From Prorocentrum cordatum (Eukaryota > Sar > Dinophyceae > Prorocentrales > Prorocentraceae): 64,000 nucleotides of DNA. Shown piece after piece: positions 51,361 to 63,890 of the stretch. The translations under genes were made by a program, and so were the position numbers. Numbering within the stretch: the stretch's first letter is position 1; every line of letters begins with the position of its first letter. The notes under the pieces are model-generated. The model made no database searches. It was given only the letters and a program-made list of their open reading frames with translations, and was not told the DNA's origin. The DNA lies in contig CAUYUJ010016297.1 in assembly GCA_963575745.1 (NCBI GenBank), forward strand, positions 106,001-170,000. Reading direction: 5' to 3'.

Positions 51361-51700
51361 CTTTGCACGCCTCTGGCCCGTTGGGCCGGCGAAGTGGCCC
51401 CGAGCCTTTCTGAGATCTCGACGCCTTTCTCGGGTGCAGTTTTGCGCCCTGGATATTTCCCCATTGGTCCGGGGGGGCAAAAACCGTTCCCTGGAGGGCG
51501 AAGTCGAGGAAAAACGCGCGAAGTCGACGAAAAAACGCCAGCGCGGAGAAAATCTGATCGTCGGAGACGCGGGCCCAAGAGCCGCGAGAGCTTCCGAGGA
51601 GCCTCGAAGCCCGAACCGGGAGGGCCCGTCGCGGCGGCACGGCGCCGGCGCCGCCCACAGGTCACGGCCGGCGGCGCGCCAAGGGGGTGCGTTTTAGTGA
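51361..51700. other. No gene seen
   Basis: GC-rich unique sequence with short CGAAGTCGACGAAAAA repeats (51500-51535). Confidence 0.45.
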
Positions 51701-52080
51701 GGTGCTCGAACTTTGCGCCTCGAGCATCGGTGTTCGAGTCTTTCTGGCCCTCGGGGTCCTCTTCTAAGTCACGGCTGGACGCGACTCGAAAAAATGGCGC
51801 GTTTGGACCTGGGAGGGGTCCGAAAGCTTCCTTCGGACCGGGTCTGGGTTTGGGGGTGCGGCGATGGGGGAAGACGGCAGCCTGTCCGTTGCCGCGAGAA
51901 TCGGCGTTCGAGGCTTTCTGGCCCTCGGGGCCCTCCTCTAAGTCACGGCTGGACGCGACTCGATAAAGTCGCGCGTTTGGACCCGAGGGGGGGTCCGAAG
52001 GCGCCCTTCGGAACGGACTTGAAGGGTTTAGGGGTGCGGCGAGGGGGGGGGGGGGGGGGGGGCAGCAGCCTGTCCGTTGT
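51701..52080. repeat. ~190-bp tandem duplication
   Basis: Two copies, each with GTTCGAG, TTTCTGGCCCTCGGGG, TAAGTCACGGCTGGACGCGA, a GGGGTCCGAAGG stretch and an end at CAGCCTGTCCGTTG (51881 and 52069). Confidence 0.9.
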
Positions 52081-53284
52081 GCCATCACTGTTTCCTATGT
52101 TGTGGGAGGGCAGGTGGGAATGGGCATGCCGTGTTTGACTCGCTCGACCTGGCAAGCTTGACCCCGCCCCGACCCAGCCCACCCCCCGCGCACACACACA
52201 CACACACACGCGCACACACACACACACACATGCGCACGACACACACACTCCTGCCCCGCCCGATCCTACAGGAGCCCCGCCCCTCCACGAGCGCGCCAGT
52301 CCCCCGCTTGCCGCCCATCCCTTCCCGTCAACGCGCCTTCGCCAGTCTGCGGGGATGCCGCCCAGCGCCGCGCCAGCCCGATGCAGGGGGGTCTGATCGG
52401 GGGGGGTGAGGAGGGGCTCTCGCGGTGTAAGGGGCGCGGCGCCAACGTGTTGCGCGCGCTATCGTCGATCGTCGACAACATCATTCGACGGACTGCCCGC
52501 GACGAGGCGACAGCGCGCTGCCTATAGGCGCGTGCGAAACGCCGTGCGAGAGCACGACGGGCTTCCGGCACGACGACGACGCTCGAAACGCGAAGGAAAA
52601 TCTATAGCCTCGAGGACAGCGCCTCCGATCGACGACCTCTTCGATCGACGACCCCGCGCCCGATCGCGCCGCGTCTTGGGCCGACCGCCCAGCGGCGCGC
52701 GCGCCCAAGCCGCGCCGCGGGGCGCGGGCGCGCCGCTGAACGCGCGATCGGTCCGCACGACGTCGCGAGGGACCGAGTCGACCCGGCCGCCGAGCGCGAG
52801 GCCGGGCGCGGGCGAGGGGGAAGAGGAAGCGGGGAAGGGGGGGCGGAGCACATGTGTGAGGGGATTGCTCTGCGCCCGCGTGCACGCGCGCATGTGTGTG
52901 AGTGTATGTGTGTGTGCGTGCGTGTGTATACGTGTGTGTGCGTGTGTGTGCGTGTGCACGCATGTGCCCTGTACATGGTATATATATATATATATATATA
53001 GTACTACCTATGTGGCTAAATTGACAGCACTGATGTACTGGTTACAGGGTAGTATACGCATCAAATGTACTGGGTATACAGGGTAGCATGGCTCGGTCAT
53101 ACTTACTTGCTACAGGGTAGCATACGCAAAAACTGCACCATCTTCGGAAAATTGCACCATCTTGAGAAACATTGATTCACGCTGAAGAAAATTGCAACAC
53201 GCCAAGATCGGGGGCTAAAATTGCACCCGCGCCGGAAAATCGCTTCATGAGAGCCGTTGCAATTAAATTGCAACGGCAAGAGGT
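52081..53284. other. No gene assigned; microsatellites
   Basis: (CA)n 52193-52247, a GC-rich open region 52420-52840 with no family resemblance, (GT)n 52880-52965, (TA)n 52979-53001, and an ACAGGGTAGCATACGC repeat at 53044-53130. Confidence 0.5.
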
Positions 53285-53650
53285 CAGGGTAGGCGACCGA
53301 CTGGGAACTCGATGGGGTGGTACAAGATCTACTGGGGACTCCTATAGAAATCATACGAGACCTACTGGAGACTATAGCGACGGTCAAGGAACTACTAGAG
53401 ACTGTCTAAGGATGGTACAGGACCTACCGTGAACTCTAGAAGGGATGGGTCAGGACCTCTGAGGAACTCTGTTGGGGATAGTACAGGACCTGCTGGGGGC
53501 CTATCTGGATGACAGAGGACCGGCTGGGAACGTGATAGAGTTTGTACAGGAACTACTGGGGGCTCTATAGAGATGGTACAGGATCTTGTGGGGACTCTAG
53601 AAGGATGGTACACGACCTGCTGGCAACTCTATAGCGATAGCACAGGGCTG
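53285..53650. repeat. Degenerate ~33-bp satellite, locus 2
   Basis: Same GGTACAGGACCTACTGG-AACTCTATAGAG unit as 19970-22140. The left border carries GCAATTAAATTGCAACGG at 53259, similar to the border of locus 1. Confidence 0.88.
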
Positions 53651-53734
53651 AGGGGGGCGCCGACATGGGCCCAAAACCTTCGCCGGAGCCCCGCGCGGGG
53701 CCAGGGGCCGTGAAAGGGGCGCGCCGAGATCTGA

Positions 53735-53875
53735 AGTCTTGGCCTGTATGGGATCCGATAAAGATCCCGCAAGGCCTGCCTGGGATCCGACGCAGATCCC
53801 ACGCGGCAGATTTGGAATCCAATATCGACCCCGCACAGCCTCTTTGGAACCGATGCAAATCCCATGCGGACAGCG
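53735..53875. repeat. ~36-bp tandem repeat, four copies
   Basis: GCCTG-TGGGATCCGA-AAGATCCC units. Confidence 0.75.
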
Positions 53876-53974
53876 GCGGAACCCTATGAGGCGCCCAGCA
53901 GAAGGCGCACGAGACGCGAAGGAGGGGGGGGGTCTGCTGGATTCTGCTGCGATGCCACACACGTGGTCCCCACC

Positions 53975-55850
53975 TCAATCATTGTCGCCGCTGTCGCCAC
54001 CGCCGCCGCCCGATCCCTGCGCAACATGAGCAACAGCGAGCGCTGTAAGCCCCTGACCCTGGGCCCTGGCAGCGGCGGCGGCACAGACGGCAGCCGCCTC
54101 CTCGCCCGCGGGCGGGGCGCGGGCACGGTCCTCGCGCAGCTGCATCAGGTCGGCGAGCTCTCCAGCGGGGCGGCTGGAGGAGCAAGCCAGATACTCATCG
54201 ATCACGAAATCCCCCCGCAAAGCGGCACCGCCCCAAACCTCGCCGGCCCCCCGAGGGGGTGGCGGGAGGGCCCTGGCGACAGCATCGCGAGCCGCCGCCA
54301 CTCGCAAGGCCGCAGGTGGGCCACGATAATACCGAAAAACGCCCTTCCGAATTCGCCCGAGATTCTCGCCCCCTTTTTTGGCGGAGGGGACGCGCGCATT
54401 CTGAAGCCAGCGACAGTCTGTCGTGGCAGTGAAACCACACCTCTGACATAATGACAAGCCGATTGCCATCATTCTGGCTAGGCGGCGGCCGGGGTGAAGC
54501 TCCACGGCGCCAAGCCACACATCTCCCGAGATCGCCTCAAACCCCTCTCCAAATTCAGGCATCAGACCAAGCGCGAGAGCGGAGCCCGACAGCGGCGGTG
54601 GGAACGACTCGCGACTCCGGGTCGAGGCGACAGCGATGCCTTGGCTCCTCGGGGCAATGACTTTACAAGCCCCGCAGCGCCAGCCACCAGCGAAAGGGCA
54701 AAACTTGCGCGCACTATCGCGGATCGCCTGGTCGAATTCCGCGGGCGCGCGGGCCTCGGGCACAGGCGGGGCCCTGACACCTTCCAAGGTTCAGCCTCGA
54801 GCGCCAGCAGCATCGCCCTTCTAGCCCTTTTCCTCGCCAACGCCGCCGTCGCACCCCGCAAGTCAATCCGAGAGGGGGGGGGGGGGGGGGGGCAACGCGC
54901 CACTCCCAGGCCCACTGGGCCACCGCCCCCGCGTCGACGTCGGCGCTGGCGCTACCCTGGCACATAAAAAATTCAAACAGCGGCGCGACCGACTGCAACT
55001 TGTCCCCCGCGTGAGAGGGGGCCCACAAAATCGAGACATCCCCGGGGCCGCGGTTGCGCAGCGCACGAGCCGCACGGACCCGGAAGTCCCCGTTCGGGCC
55101 CCGATGAGAGGAAGCGCGGCCACCGTGCCAAACCGAAACCAAACTCTTGCAATCGGTAAAGAGCAAGTCGGACCGTTGGAATGCTCAAGAGCGAGACAAC
55201 ATGCCTGAAACTCAGCTCTTGGGACGGCCTGGCGTCGGTCCGACAGAATCTGCCCTGCGCCGCACTGCCCCCAGAGGTTCGGCGACGAAGGATCCTGGCG
55301 CATCAGCACTACCGCCGAGCCGCATCGCCTACGTCTGGGATCCGAACTATACTCGCCTCCAGATCCATCTCTAACGATGAAAGCATGGGTGCCTTCAGGC
55401 TCCGAACAAAAGTCAGAATATCACTGTGCAAGCCGACCTGAAGCGCGATGACGCAACGTTGGAGACGAGCTTCGCCTTTGCGGGGTCGTAGTGGGCAGTC
55501 ACATGCTCCACCCTGTACAGCGCGATCGCATTGTCACTCACCTTGACAAAGTGCGAGCGCGCTGATGAGCCTCCATCTCCGGCCGTGACCCCATCTTTTC
55601 TGGCGCGTCTCGTGCATCGCCTCCTGGCGCGCGGCTTGCAAGGCAGAGTTACGCTCCACTTCACCATCATTTCCAGGTCGAACCACCACTGGGCGGCCTG
55701 GCTTGGCCGCCTCGGAGGCGCGGATAGCCGAGGGCGCCTCCCCCTCTGCGTCGCTGTGGCCTGCATCCGCCTCATTGGACGCAGCCTCGCGCTCCACCTC
55801 GATGCGCGTCTTGAGCTCCTCAATGGTCTTGCGCCTCTCTCTCGGCATCG
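53975..55850 (-). pseudogene. Decayed LINE 3' half: RNase H and C-terminal Cys motif
   Basis: Minus-strand coding sense in several phases. At about 55370 a DGSGGEYSSDPRRRRCG segment stands for the first Asp of RNase H, then AVPRAEFQACCLAL for the Glu. A phase change near 55166 gives FTDCKSLVSVW for the next Asp, then WAPSH. Further on (54787-53975) is an Arg-rich segment with CQRCGF-TTDC, like the terminal Cys motif of RNase H-bearing LINEs. Upstream, 55848-55534 encodes a charged helical stretch (KTIEELKTRIEVEREAASNE) of unclear origin. A different LINE lineage from the one at 15-18 kb, which has no RNase H. Confidence 0.55.
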
Positions 55851-55959
55851 GGCGGCCCGATCAGCGGGGGGCAGGTCGCAACCCAACCACGCTGTCGCTC
55901 GAGCGTTGCGCGGTTGCGCTGCGCCGCCCCCGCAACGAAACGAGGCCCAAGGAATGCGC

Positions 55960-55963
55960 CGTC

Positions 55964-56001
<38 letters not shown>

Positions 56002-56025
56002 CTGCAACAACAACAACAATTTTAA
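55960..56025. repeat. (CAA)n microsatellite
   Basis: Near-pure CAA, one CTG interruption. Confidence 0.97.
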
Positions 56026-56261
56026 GACCGTTCGCCCTTATATGCTCGAGTCCAACAACGCGTATTTCCCAAACCCTCGATGCCCGCCCTCTGCGTCTTC
56101 GATCGAACCCCTTTTGGGGGGTATACCTTTCTTCCCTGCAGGCCGGGCCCCGGCAACCGGCGGGGCGGCCGCGGACCGTCGGCCTGGCCAGCGGCAGCGC
56201 TGATCGGCGGGGCGGCCACGGACCGTCGACCCGACCCCAGGAGGGACGGACAGGGGACCGA

Positions 56262-56345
56262 CCACGACGACGACGACGTCGACGACGACGACGTCGAAGA
56301 CGACGGCGACGACGACGACGGCGACGACGAGCGAAAGCGAGAGCG
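56262..56345. repeat. (GAC)n microsatellite
   Basis: GACGACGAC with GTC and GGC variants. Confidence 0.92.
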
Positions 56346-56354
56346 AGAGAGAAC

Positions 56355-56620
56355 GACAGCAGGGCCACGAAGGGCACGAAGTAGGCCACGAAGGGCGACA
56401 GCGGGGACACGAAGGGAATGCGTATGGGGCCACGAAAAGCGCGAACGAGCGGGGGCCACGAAGTGCAGATAATGCGGGGCCACAGAAGGCAACTATGGGG
56501 CCACTGAGGGTAGCAACTGGGCCACGTAGGACAGTGAGGGGGACACAAATGGCGACAGCGGGGCCACGAAGGGCATGCACATGGGGCCACAACGGGCGCG
56601 ACTCCTGGGCGCCTGGGTGT
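56355..56620. repeat. GGCCACGAAGGGC minisatellite
   Basis: Degenerate 12-18-bp units: GGGCCACGAAGGGCA, GGGGACACGAAGGG. Confidence 0.85.
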
Positions 56621-56639
56621 CGGGAGCGCGGCGCTTGGG

Positions 56640-56865
56640 CAAATTGCAAGAAATTCCAAAGCAAGGCCATTCCTCTGTAAGTTGCAAGCAAGTCTCCCAG
56701 CGAGAGTGCGACTCCACAGCGCCGGGAGAGCGATTCCTGAAAAAATTGTACGGAAGTCCCAAGCGAGAGCGCGATGCCTGAATAAAATGCAAGGAAGTCT
56801 CGGGCGGGAGCGGGAGTCCTGGCTAAATTGCAAGGAAGTCTCAGGCGGGAGCTGTTGTTGTTGTT
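56640..56865. repeat. ~55-bp tandem repeat, about four copies
   Basis: Units contain TTGCAAGGAAGTC, CGGGCGGGAG and TCCTG-TAAATT. Confidence 0.8.
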
Positions 56866-57013
56866 GTAACCCGGGGGCCAAGGGCCCAGTTTGAGCAGGA
56901 AGATTTTCCCTGTCAAAGAACCGGGTGCGACGTCGAGGGGCACACTTTGATTGAGAAAAAGCAGTATGCACCGGTGGGGGGGGATCAACAATAATTATTC
57001 TTCAGGAGTGAGA

Positions 57014-57370
57014 ATTCAACAACAGCAGCAGCAGCGGCAGCAACAGCAACAGCCAAAGCAACAGCAACAGCAACAGCGACAACAACAACACTAACAACCA
57101 TCACCACCACAACAACAACAGCAACGGCAGCAGCTGCAGCAACAACAACAACAATAACAACAACAAAAACAACAACAAGACCAACAAGAACAACAACACC
57201 AACAACGACGACAACAACAACAACGACAACGACAAAGACAACGACGACGACAGCAACAACAGTTACAACAACAACAACGACAGCGACAACGACAGCAACA
57301 ACAATTACAACAATTACAACAACAACAACAACAACAACGACGACGACGACGACGACAACAACAAAACGCT
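57014..57370. repeat. (CAA)n/(CAG)n/(CGA)n tract
   Basis: About 350 bp of CAACAACAG- and ACAACGACGA-type repeats; Val/Cys/Arg frames are artefacts. Confidence 0.95.
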
Positions 57371-57636
57371 CTAACACTGGTCCAACACAGGCCCGAAACA
57401 GGCCCGCAGACCCGATGGCCCCAGGAAGGGAAATCGGCCATCGGGCCCGGAGGCCCGACGCCCTAGGAGGGGCTCCGGGAACGGCGAGCAGTCTGACTGA
57501 GAGAACTGGAGGTCGCGTCCTGCGACCGGGGGAAAGGAAGGTGGTAGGCAGCAAGAGGGGGGGCGCGGATTTCCACGATCAGCCAGCAGCGAGGGCAAGA
57601 GAAGAGCAACAGGAGCAATAATCCGCCGACCCCAGA

Positions 57637-60600
57637 GGCGTGTGCGGGACAGAGTTCACCCCACCACAGGTGCTCGTCCAAAACTTACCAATTTTCTGGC
57701 CCCGGCATCTTCACCCTCCCAAGACACTGGACGACACCCCCCGCCTGGCTCCGGCTTCCACCACAAGTTCTCGCCCAAAGCCGACCAACGCTATTATCCT
57801 CGCCCCGGCATCTCCATCGCGCCCCCGCCGCGCCCCGACGGCCACACCCCATGGAGCCGCAGTTCTTCTGACGTCCCACCCCATCCTTGCTCTCCCAAAA
57901 GCGGCCGCCCTTCCCTCACCGCGCTTCGACCTCGCCCCGACAGCCACAACCCATGGAGCCTCAGGTCTTCGGACCGCCCGCGCAAAGATTTCTCGTCCAA
58001 CAACGACCGACACCCCCCACCGCGCCCCCACCGCGCCCCGACACCCACACCTCATGGAGCCTCAGTTCTTAGATCCCCCCACTCCACGATTTCTCGTCCA
58101 AAAACGACCGGCACCCCCCACGGTGCCCCCACCGCGCTCCGACATCCACACCCCATGGAGCCTCAGTTCTTGGATCCCCACGCCACGACTTCTCGGCCAC
58201 AAACGACCGACACTCCCCACCGCGCCCCCACCTCGCCCCGACAGCCACACCCCATGGAGCCTCAGTTCTTCTGACGTCCCACCCCACTTTTTCTCGCCCA
58301 AAAACGGGCGCCCTTCCCCCACCGTGCTCTCACCGCGTCCCGACAGCCACAACCAATGGAGCCTCAATTCTTGGGGCCGCCCACCCAACGATTTCTCGTC
58401 CAGAAACGACCGACACCTCCCACCGCGCCCCCACCGCGCCCCGACACCCACACCCCATGGAGCCTCAGTTCTTAGATCCTCCCACCCCACGATTTCTCGG
58501 CCACAAACGACCGACATTCCCCACCGCGCCCCCACCGCGTCCCGACAGACACACCCCATGGAGCCTCAGTTCCTGGATCCCCACACCACGATTTCTCGGC
58601 CACAAACGACCGACATTCCCCACCGCGCCCCCACCGCGTCCCGACAGACACACCCCATGGAACCTCAGTTCTTCTGACGTCCCACCCCACCCTGTCTCGC
58701 CCAAAAACGGGCGCCCTTCCCCCACCGTGCTCCCACCTCGTCCCGACAACCACAACCCATGGAGCCTCAGTTCTTGTCACCGCCCACCCAACGATTTCTC
58801 GTCCAACAACGACCGACACCCCCCACCGCGCCTCCACCGCGCCCCGACACCCACACCCCATGGAACCTCATTTCTTGCACCCCCCCACTCCACGATTTCT
58901 CGTCCAAAAACGACCGACACCCCCCACCGCGCGCCCCACCGCGCTCCGACGCCCACGCCCCATGGAGCCTCAGTTCTTGGACCCTCCACACCACGACATC
59001 TCGGCCACAAACGACCGACACTCCCCACTGCGCCCCCACCGCGTCCCGACAGCCACGCCCCATGGAGCCTCAGTTCTTCTGACGTCCCACCCCGCACTTT
59101 CTCGCCCAAAAACGGTCGCCCTTCCCCCGCCGTGCCCCCACCTCGTCCCGACAGCCACAACCCCATGGAGCCTCAGTTCTTGGGTCCGCCCACCCAAAGA
59201 TTTCTCGTCCAAAAACGATCGACACCCCCCGCCGCGCCCCCACCGCGCCACGGCACCCACACCCCATGGAGCCTCAGTTCTTGCATCCCCCCACCCCACG
59301 ATTTCTCGTCCGACAACGACCGACACCCCCCACCGCGCCCTCACCGCGCTACGACACCCACACCCCATGGAGCCTCAGTTCTTGGATCCCCCACTCACGA
59401 CTTCCCGGCCGCAAACGACCGACACTCCCCGCCGCGCCCCCACCGCGTCCCGACAGCCACGCCCCATGGAGCCTCAGTTCTTCTGACGTCCCACCCCGTA
59501 CTTTCTCGCCCAGAAACGGCCGCCCTTCCCCCGCCGCGCCCCCACCTCGTCCCGACAGCCACACCCCATGGAGCCTCAGTTCTTGGGACCGCCCACCCAA
59601 CGATTTCTTCCCCAAAAACGACCGACACCTGCCACCGCGCCCCCACGCGCCACGACACCCACACCCCATGGAACCTCAGTTCTTGGATCCCCCCACCCCA
59701 CGACTTCTCGCCCAAAAACGACCGACGCCCCCCACCGCGCCCCCACCGCGCTCCGACACCCACAACCCATGGAGCTTCAATCTTTGGACCACAAACGACC
59801 GACACTCCCCACCGCGCCCCCACCGCGCCCCAGCAGCCACACCCCATGGAGCCTCAGATCTTAGATCCCCCCACACCACGATTTCTCGCCCAAAAACGAC
59901 TGACGCCCCCCACCGTGCCCCCGCCGCGCTCCGGCACCCACACACCATGGAGCCTCAGTTCCTGGATCCCCACACCACAGCTTCTCTGCCACAAGCGACC
60001 GACACTCCCCACCGCGCCCCCACCGCGTCCCGACGGCCACACCCCATGGAGCCTCAGTTCTTCTGACGTTCCACCCCATCCTTGCTCCCCCAAAAACGGC
60101 CGCCCTTCCCCCACCGTGCTTCCACCTCGCACCGACAGCCACAACCCATGGAGCCTCAGTTCTTGTCACCGCCCACCCAACGATTTCTCGTCCAACAACG
60201 ACCGACACTCCCCACCGCGCCCCCACCGCGCCACGACACCCACACCTCATGGAGCCTCAGTTCTTAGATCCCCCCACTCCACGATTTCTCGTCCAAAAAC
60301 GACCGACACTCCCCACCGCGCCCCCACCGCGCTCCGACACCCACACCCCATGGAGCCTCAGTTCTTGGACCCTCCACACCACGACATCTCGGCCACAAAC
60401 AACCGACACTCCCCACCGCGCCCCCGCCGCGTGCCGACAGCCACGCCCCATGGAGCCTCAGTTCTTCTGACGTCCCACCCCGCACGTTTCCCCCCAAAAA
60501 CGGTCGCCCTTCCCCCGCCGTGCCCCCACCTCGCCCCGACAGCCACAACCCATGGAGCCTCAATTCTTGGGTCCGCCCACCCAACGATTTCTCGCCCAAA

Positions 60601-63600
60601 CACGATCAACGCCCCTCACCACGCCCCCACCGCGCCACGACACCCACACCCCATGGAGCCTCAGTTCTTGGATCCCCCCACCCCACGATTTCTCGTCCAA
60701 AAACGACCGACGCCCCCCAACGTGCCCCCACCGCGCTCCGACACCCACACCCCATGGAGCCTCATGTCTTGGACCCCCCACCCCACGACATCCCGGCCAC
60801 AAACGACCGACACTTCCCGCCGCGCCCCCATCGCGTCCCGACAGCCACACCCCATGGAAACTCATGACGTCCCACGCCACCCTTTCTCACCCAAAAACGG
60901 CCGCCCTTCCCCCAAACGGCCGCCCTTCCCCCACCGTGCTCTCACCGCGTCCCGACAGCCACAACCAATGGAGCCTCAGTTCTTGTCACCGCCCACCCAA
61001 CGATTTCTCGTCCAAAAAACGACCGACACCTCCCACCGCGCCCCCACGACGCCACGACACCTACACCCCATGGAGCCTCAGTTCTTGGATCCCCCCACCC
61101 CACGATTTCTCGTCCAAAAACGACCGACGCCCCCCGCCGTGTCCCCACCGCGCTCCGACACCCACACCCCGTGGAGCCTCAATCTTTGGACCCCCCACAC
61201 CACGACTTCTCGGCCACAAACGACCGACGCCCCCCACCGCGCCCCCACCACAAGTGCTCGTCCAAAGTTACCAATTTTCTGGCCCCGGCATCTTCACCCT
61301 CCCAAGACACTGGGCGACACCCCCCGCCTGGCTCCGGCTTTCATCACAAGTTCTCGCCCAAAGCCGGCCAACGCTATTATCTTTGCCCCGGCATCTCCAT
61401 CGCGCCCCCACCGCGTCCCGACGGCCACACCCCATGGGGCCTCAATTCTTCTGACGTCCCACCCCATCCTTGCTCTCCCAAAAACGGCAGCCCTTTCCCC
61501 ACCGTGCTTCCACCTCGCCCCGACAGCCAGCCTCAGGTCTTGGGACCGCCCACGCAACGATTTCGTCCAACAACGACCGACACCCCCCACCGCGCCCCCC
61601 ACCGCGCCCCGACACCCACACCTCATGGAGCCTCAGTTCTTAGATCCCCCCACTCCACGATTTCTCGTCCAAAAACGACCGACACCCCCCACCGTGCCCC
61701 CACCGCGCTCCGACACCCACACCCCATGGAGCCTCAGTTCTTGGACCCCCACGCCACGACTTCTCGGCCACAAACGACCGACACTCCCCACCGCGCCCCC
61801 GCCGCGCCCCGACAGCCACACCCCATGGAGCCTCAGTTCTTCTGACGCCCCACCCCACTTTTTCTCGCCCAAAAACGGGCGCCCTTCCCCCGCCGTGCTC
61901 TCACCGCGTCCCGAAAGCCACAACCAATGGAACCTCAGTTCTTGTCACCGCCCACCCAACGATTTCTCGTCCAAAAACGACCGACACCTCCCGCCGCGCC
62001 CCCACCGCGCCACGGCACCCACACCCCATGGAGCCTCAGTTCTTGCATCCCCCCACCCCACGATTTCTCGTCCAAAAACGACCGACACCCCCCACCGTGC
62101 CCCCACCGCGCTCCGACACCCACACCCCATGGAGTCTCAGTTCTTGGATCCCCACACCACGATTTCTCGGCCACAAACGACCGACATTCCCCACCGCGCC
62201 CCCGCCGCGTCCCGACAGCCACACCCCATGGAACCTCAGTTCTTCTGACGTCCCACCCCACCCTGTCTCGCCCAAAAACGGCCGCCCTTCCCCCACCGTG
62301 CTCTCACCTCGTCCCGACAGCCACAACCCATGGAGCCTCAGTTCTTGTCACCGCCCACCCAACGATTTCTCTCCAAAAACTACCGACACCCCCCACCGCG
62401 CCTCCACCGCGCCCCGACACCCACACCACATGGAACCTCAGTTCTTGCACCCCCCACCCCACGATTTCTCTCACAAAAAAGACCGACGCCCCCCACCGTG
62501 CCCCCACCGCGCTCCGGCACCCACACACCATGGAGCCTCAGTTCTTGGACCCTCCACACCGCGACATCTCGGCCACAAACGACCGACACTCCCCACCGCG
62601 CCCCCACCGCGTCCCGACAGCCACACCCCATGGAGCCTCAGTTCTTCTGACGTCCCACCCCGCACTTTCTCGCCCAAAAACGGTAGCCCTTCCCCCGCCG
62701 CGCCCGCACCTCGTCCCGACAGCCACAACCCATGGAGCCTCAGGTCTTGGGTCCGCCCACCCAAAGATTTCTCGTCCAAATACGATCGACACCCCCCACC
62801 GCGCCCCCCCCGCGCCACGACACCCACACCCCATGGAGCCTCAGTTCTTGCATCCCCCACCCCACGATTTCTCATCCAAAAAACGACCGACGCCCCCCAC
62901 CGTGCCCTCACCGCGCTACGACACCCACACCCCATGGAGCTTCAGTTCTTGGACCCCCCACTCACGACTTCCCGGCCCAAGCGACCGACGCCCCCCACCG
63001 CGCCCCCACCGCGTCCCGACAGCCACGCCCCATGGAGCATCAGTTCTTATGACGTCCCACCCCACCCTTTCTCGCCCAAAAACGGCCGCCCTTCCCCCAC
63101 CGTGCCCCCACCTCGCCCCGACAGCCACGACCCATGGAGCCTCAGTTCTTGGGACCGCCCGCCCAACGATTTCTTCTCCAAAAACGACCGACATCTCCCA
63201 CCGCGCCCCCGCGGCGCCACGACACCCACGCCCCATGGAACCTCAGTCCTTGGATCCCCCCACCCGACGATTTCTCGTCCAACAACGACCGACGCCCCCC
63301 ACCGTGCCCCCACCGCGCTCCGACACCCACACCCCATGGAGCTTCAATCTGTGGACCCTCCACACCACGACTTCTCGGCCACAAACGACCGACACTCCCC
63401 ACCGCGCCCCCGCCGCGTCCCAGCAGCCACACCATGGAGCCACAGTTCTTAGATCCCCCCACACCACGATTTCTCGTCCAAAAACGACCGACACCCCCCA
63501 CCGTGCCCCCGCCGCGCTCCGGCACCCACACACCATGGAGCCTCAGTTCCTGGATCCCCACACCACAACTTCTCTGCCACAAACGACCGACACTCCCCAC

Positions 63601-63890
63601 CGCGCCCCCGCCGCGTCCCGACGGCCACACCCCATGGAGCCTCAGTTCTTCTGACGTTCCACCCCATCCTTGCCCTTCCAAAAACGGCCGCCCTTCCCCC
63701 ACCGTGCTTCCACCTCGTACCGACAGCCACAACCCATGGAGCCTCAGGTCTTGGGACCGCCCACGCAACGATTTCTCGTCCAACAACGACCGACAGTTTC
63801 CACCGCGCCCCCACCGCGCCCCGACACCCACACCTCATGGAGCCTCAGTTCTTGGACCCCCCACTCCACGATTTCTCGTCCAAAAATTCC
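57637..63890. repeat. ~101-bp satellite in four-monomer higher-order repeats
   Basis: Monomers of 99-102 bp start at a conserved CCCATGGAGCCTCAGTTCTT box (for example 58457, 58558, 58657, 58759, 58860, 58962). Four monomer types alternate, recognised after the box by TAGATCCCCC, GGATCC-CACGACTTCTCGG, CTGACGTCCCACCCC and GGGACCGCCCACCCAACG. The CTGACGT type recurs about every 400-404 bp. A long plus-strand open frame (58457-62248) is a composition artefact. Confidence 0.92.

Noticed and set aside
52406-53086. 226-codon Arg-rich plus-strand frame
   Set aside because: GC-rich open frame that runs into GT and TA microsatellites; Arg/Ala composition is expected by chance and no motif is recognised.
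58457-62248. 1263-codon Pro/Thr/His-rich plus-strand open frame
   Set aside because: It lies wholly in the ~101-bp satellite. The period is not a multiple of three, so the frame cycles through phases, and several overlapping frames are equally open because the C-rich sequence lacks stops.
57637-63890. CRISPR-like array
   Set aside because: The repeats are contiguous ~101-bp diverged monomers without unique spacers, in a eukaryotic genome.
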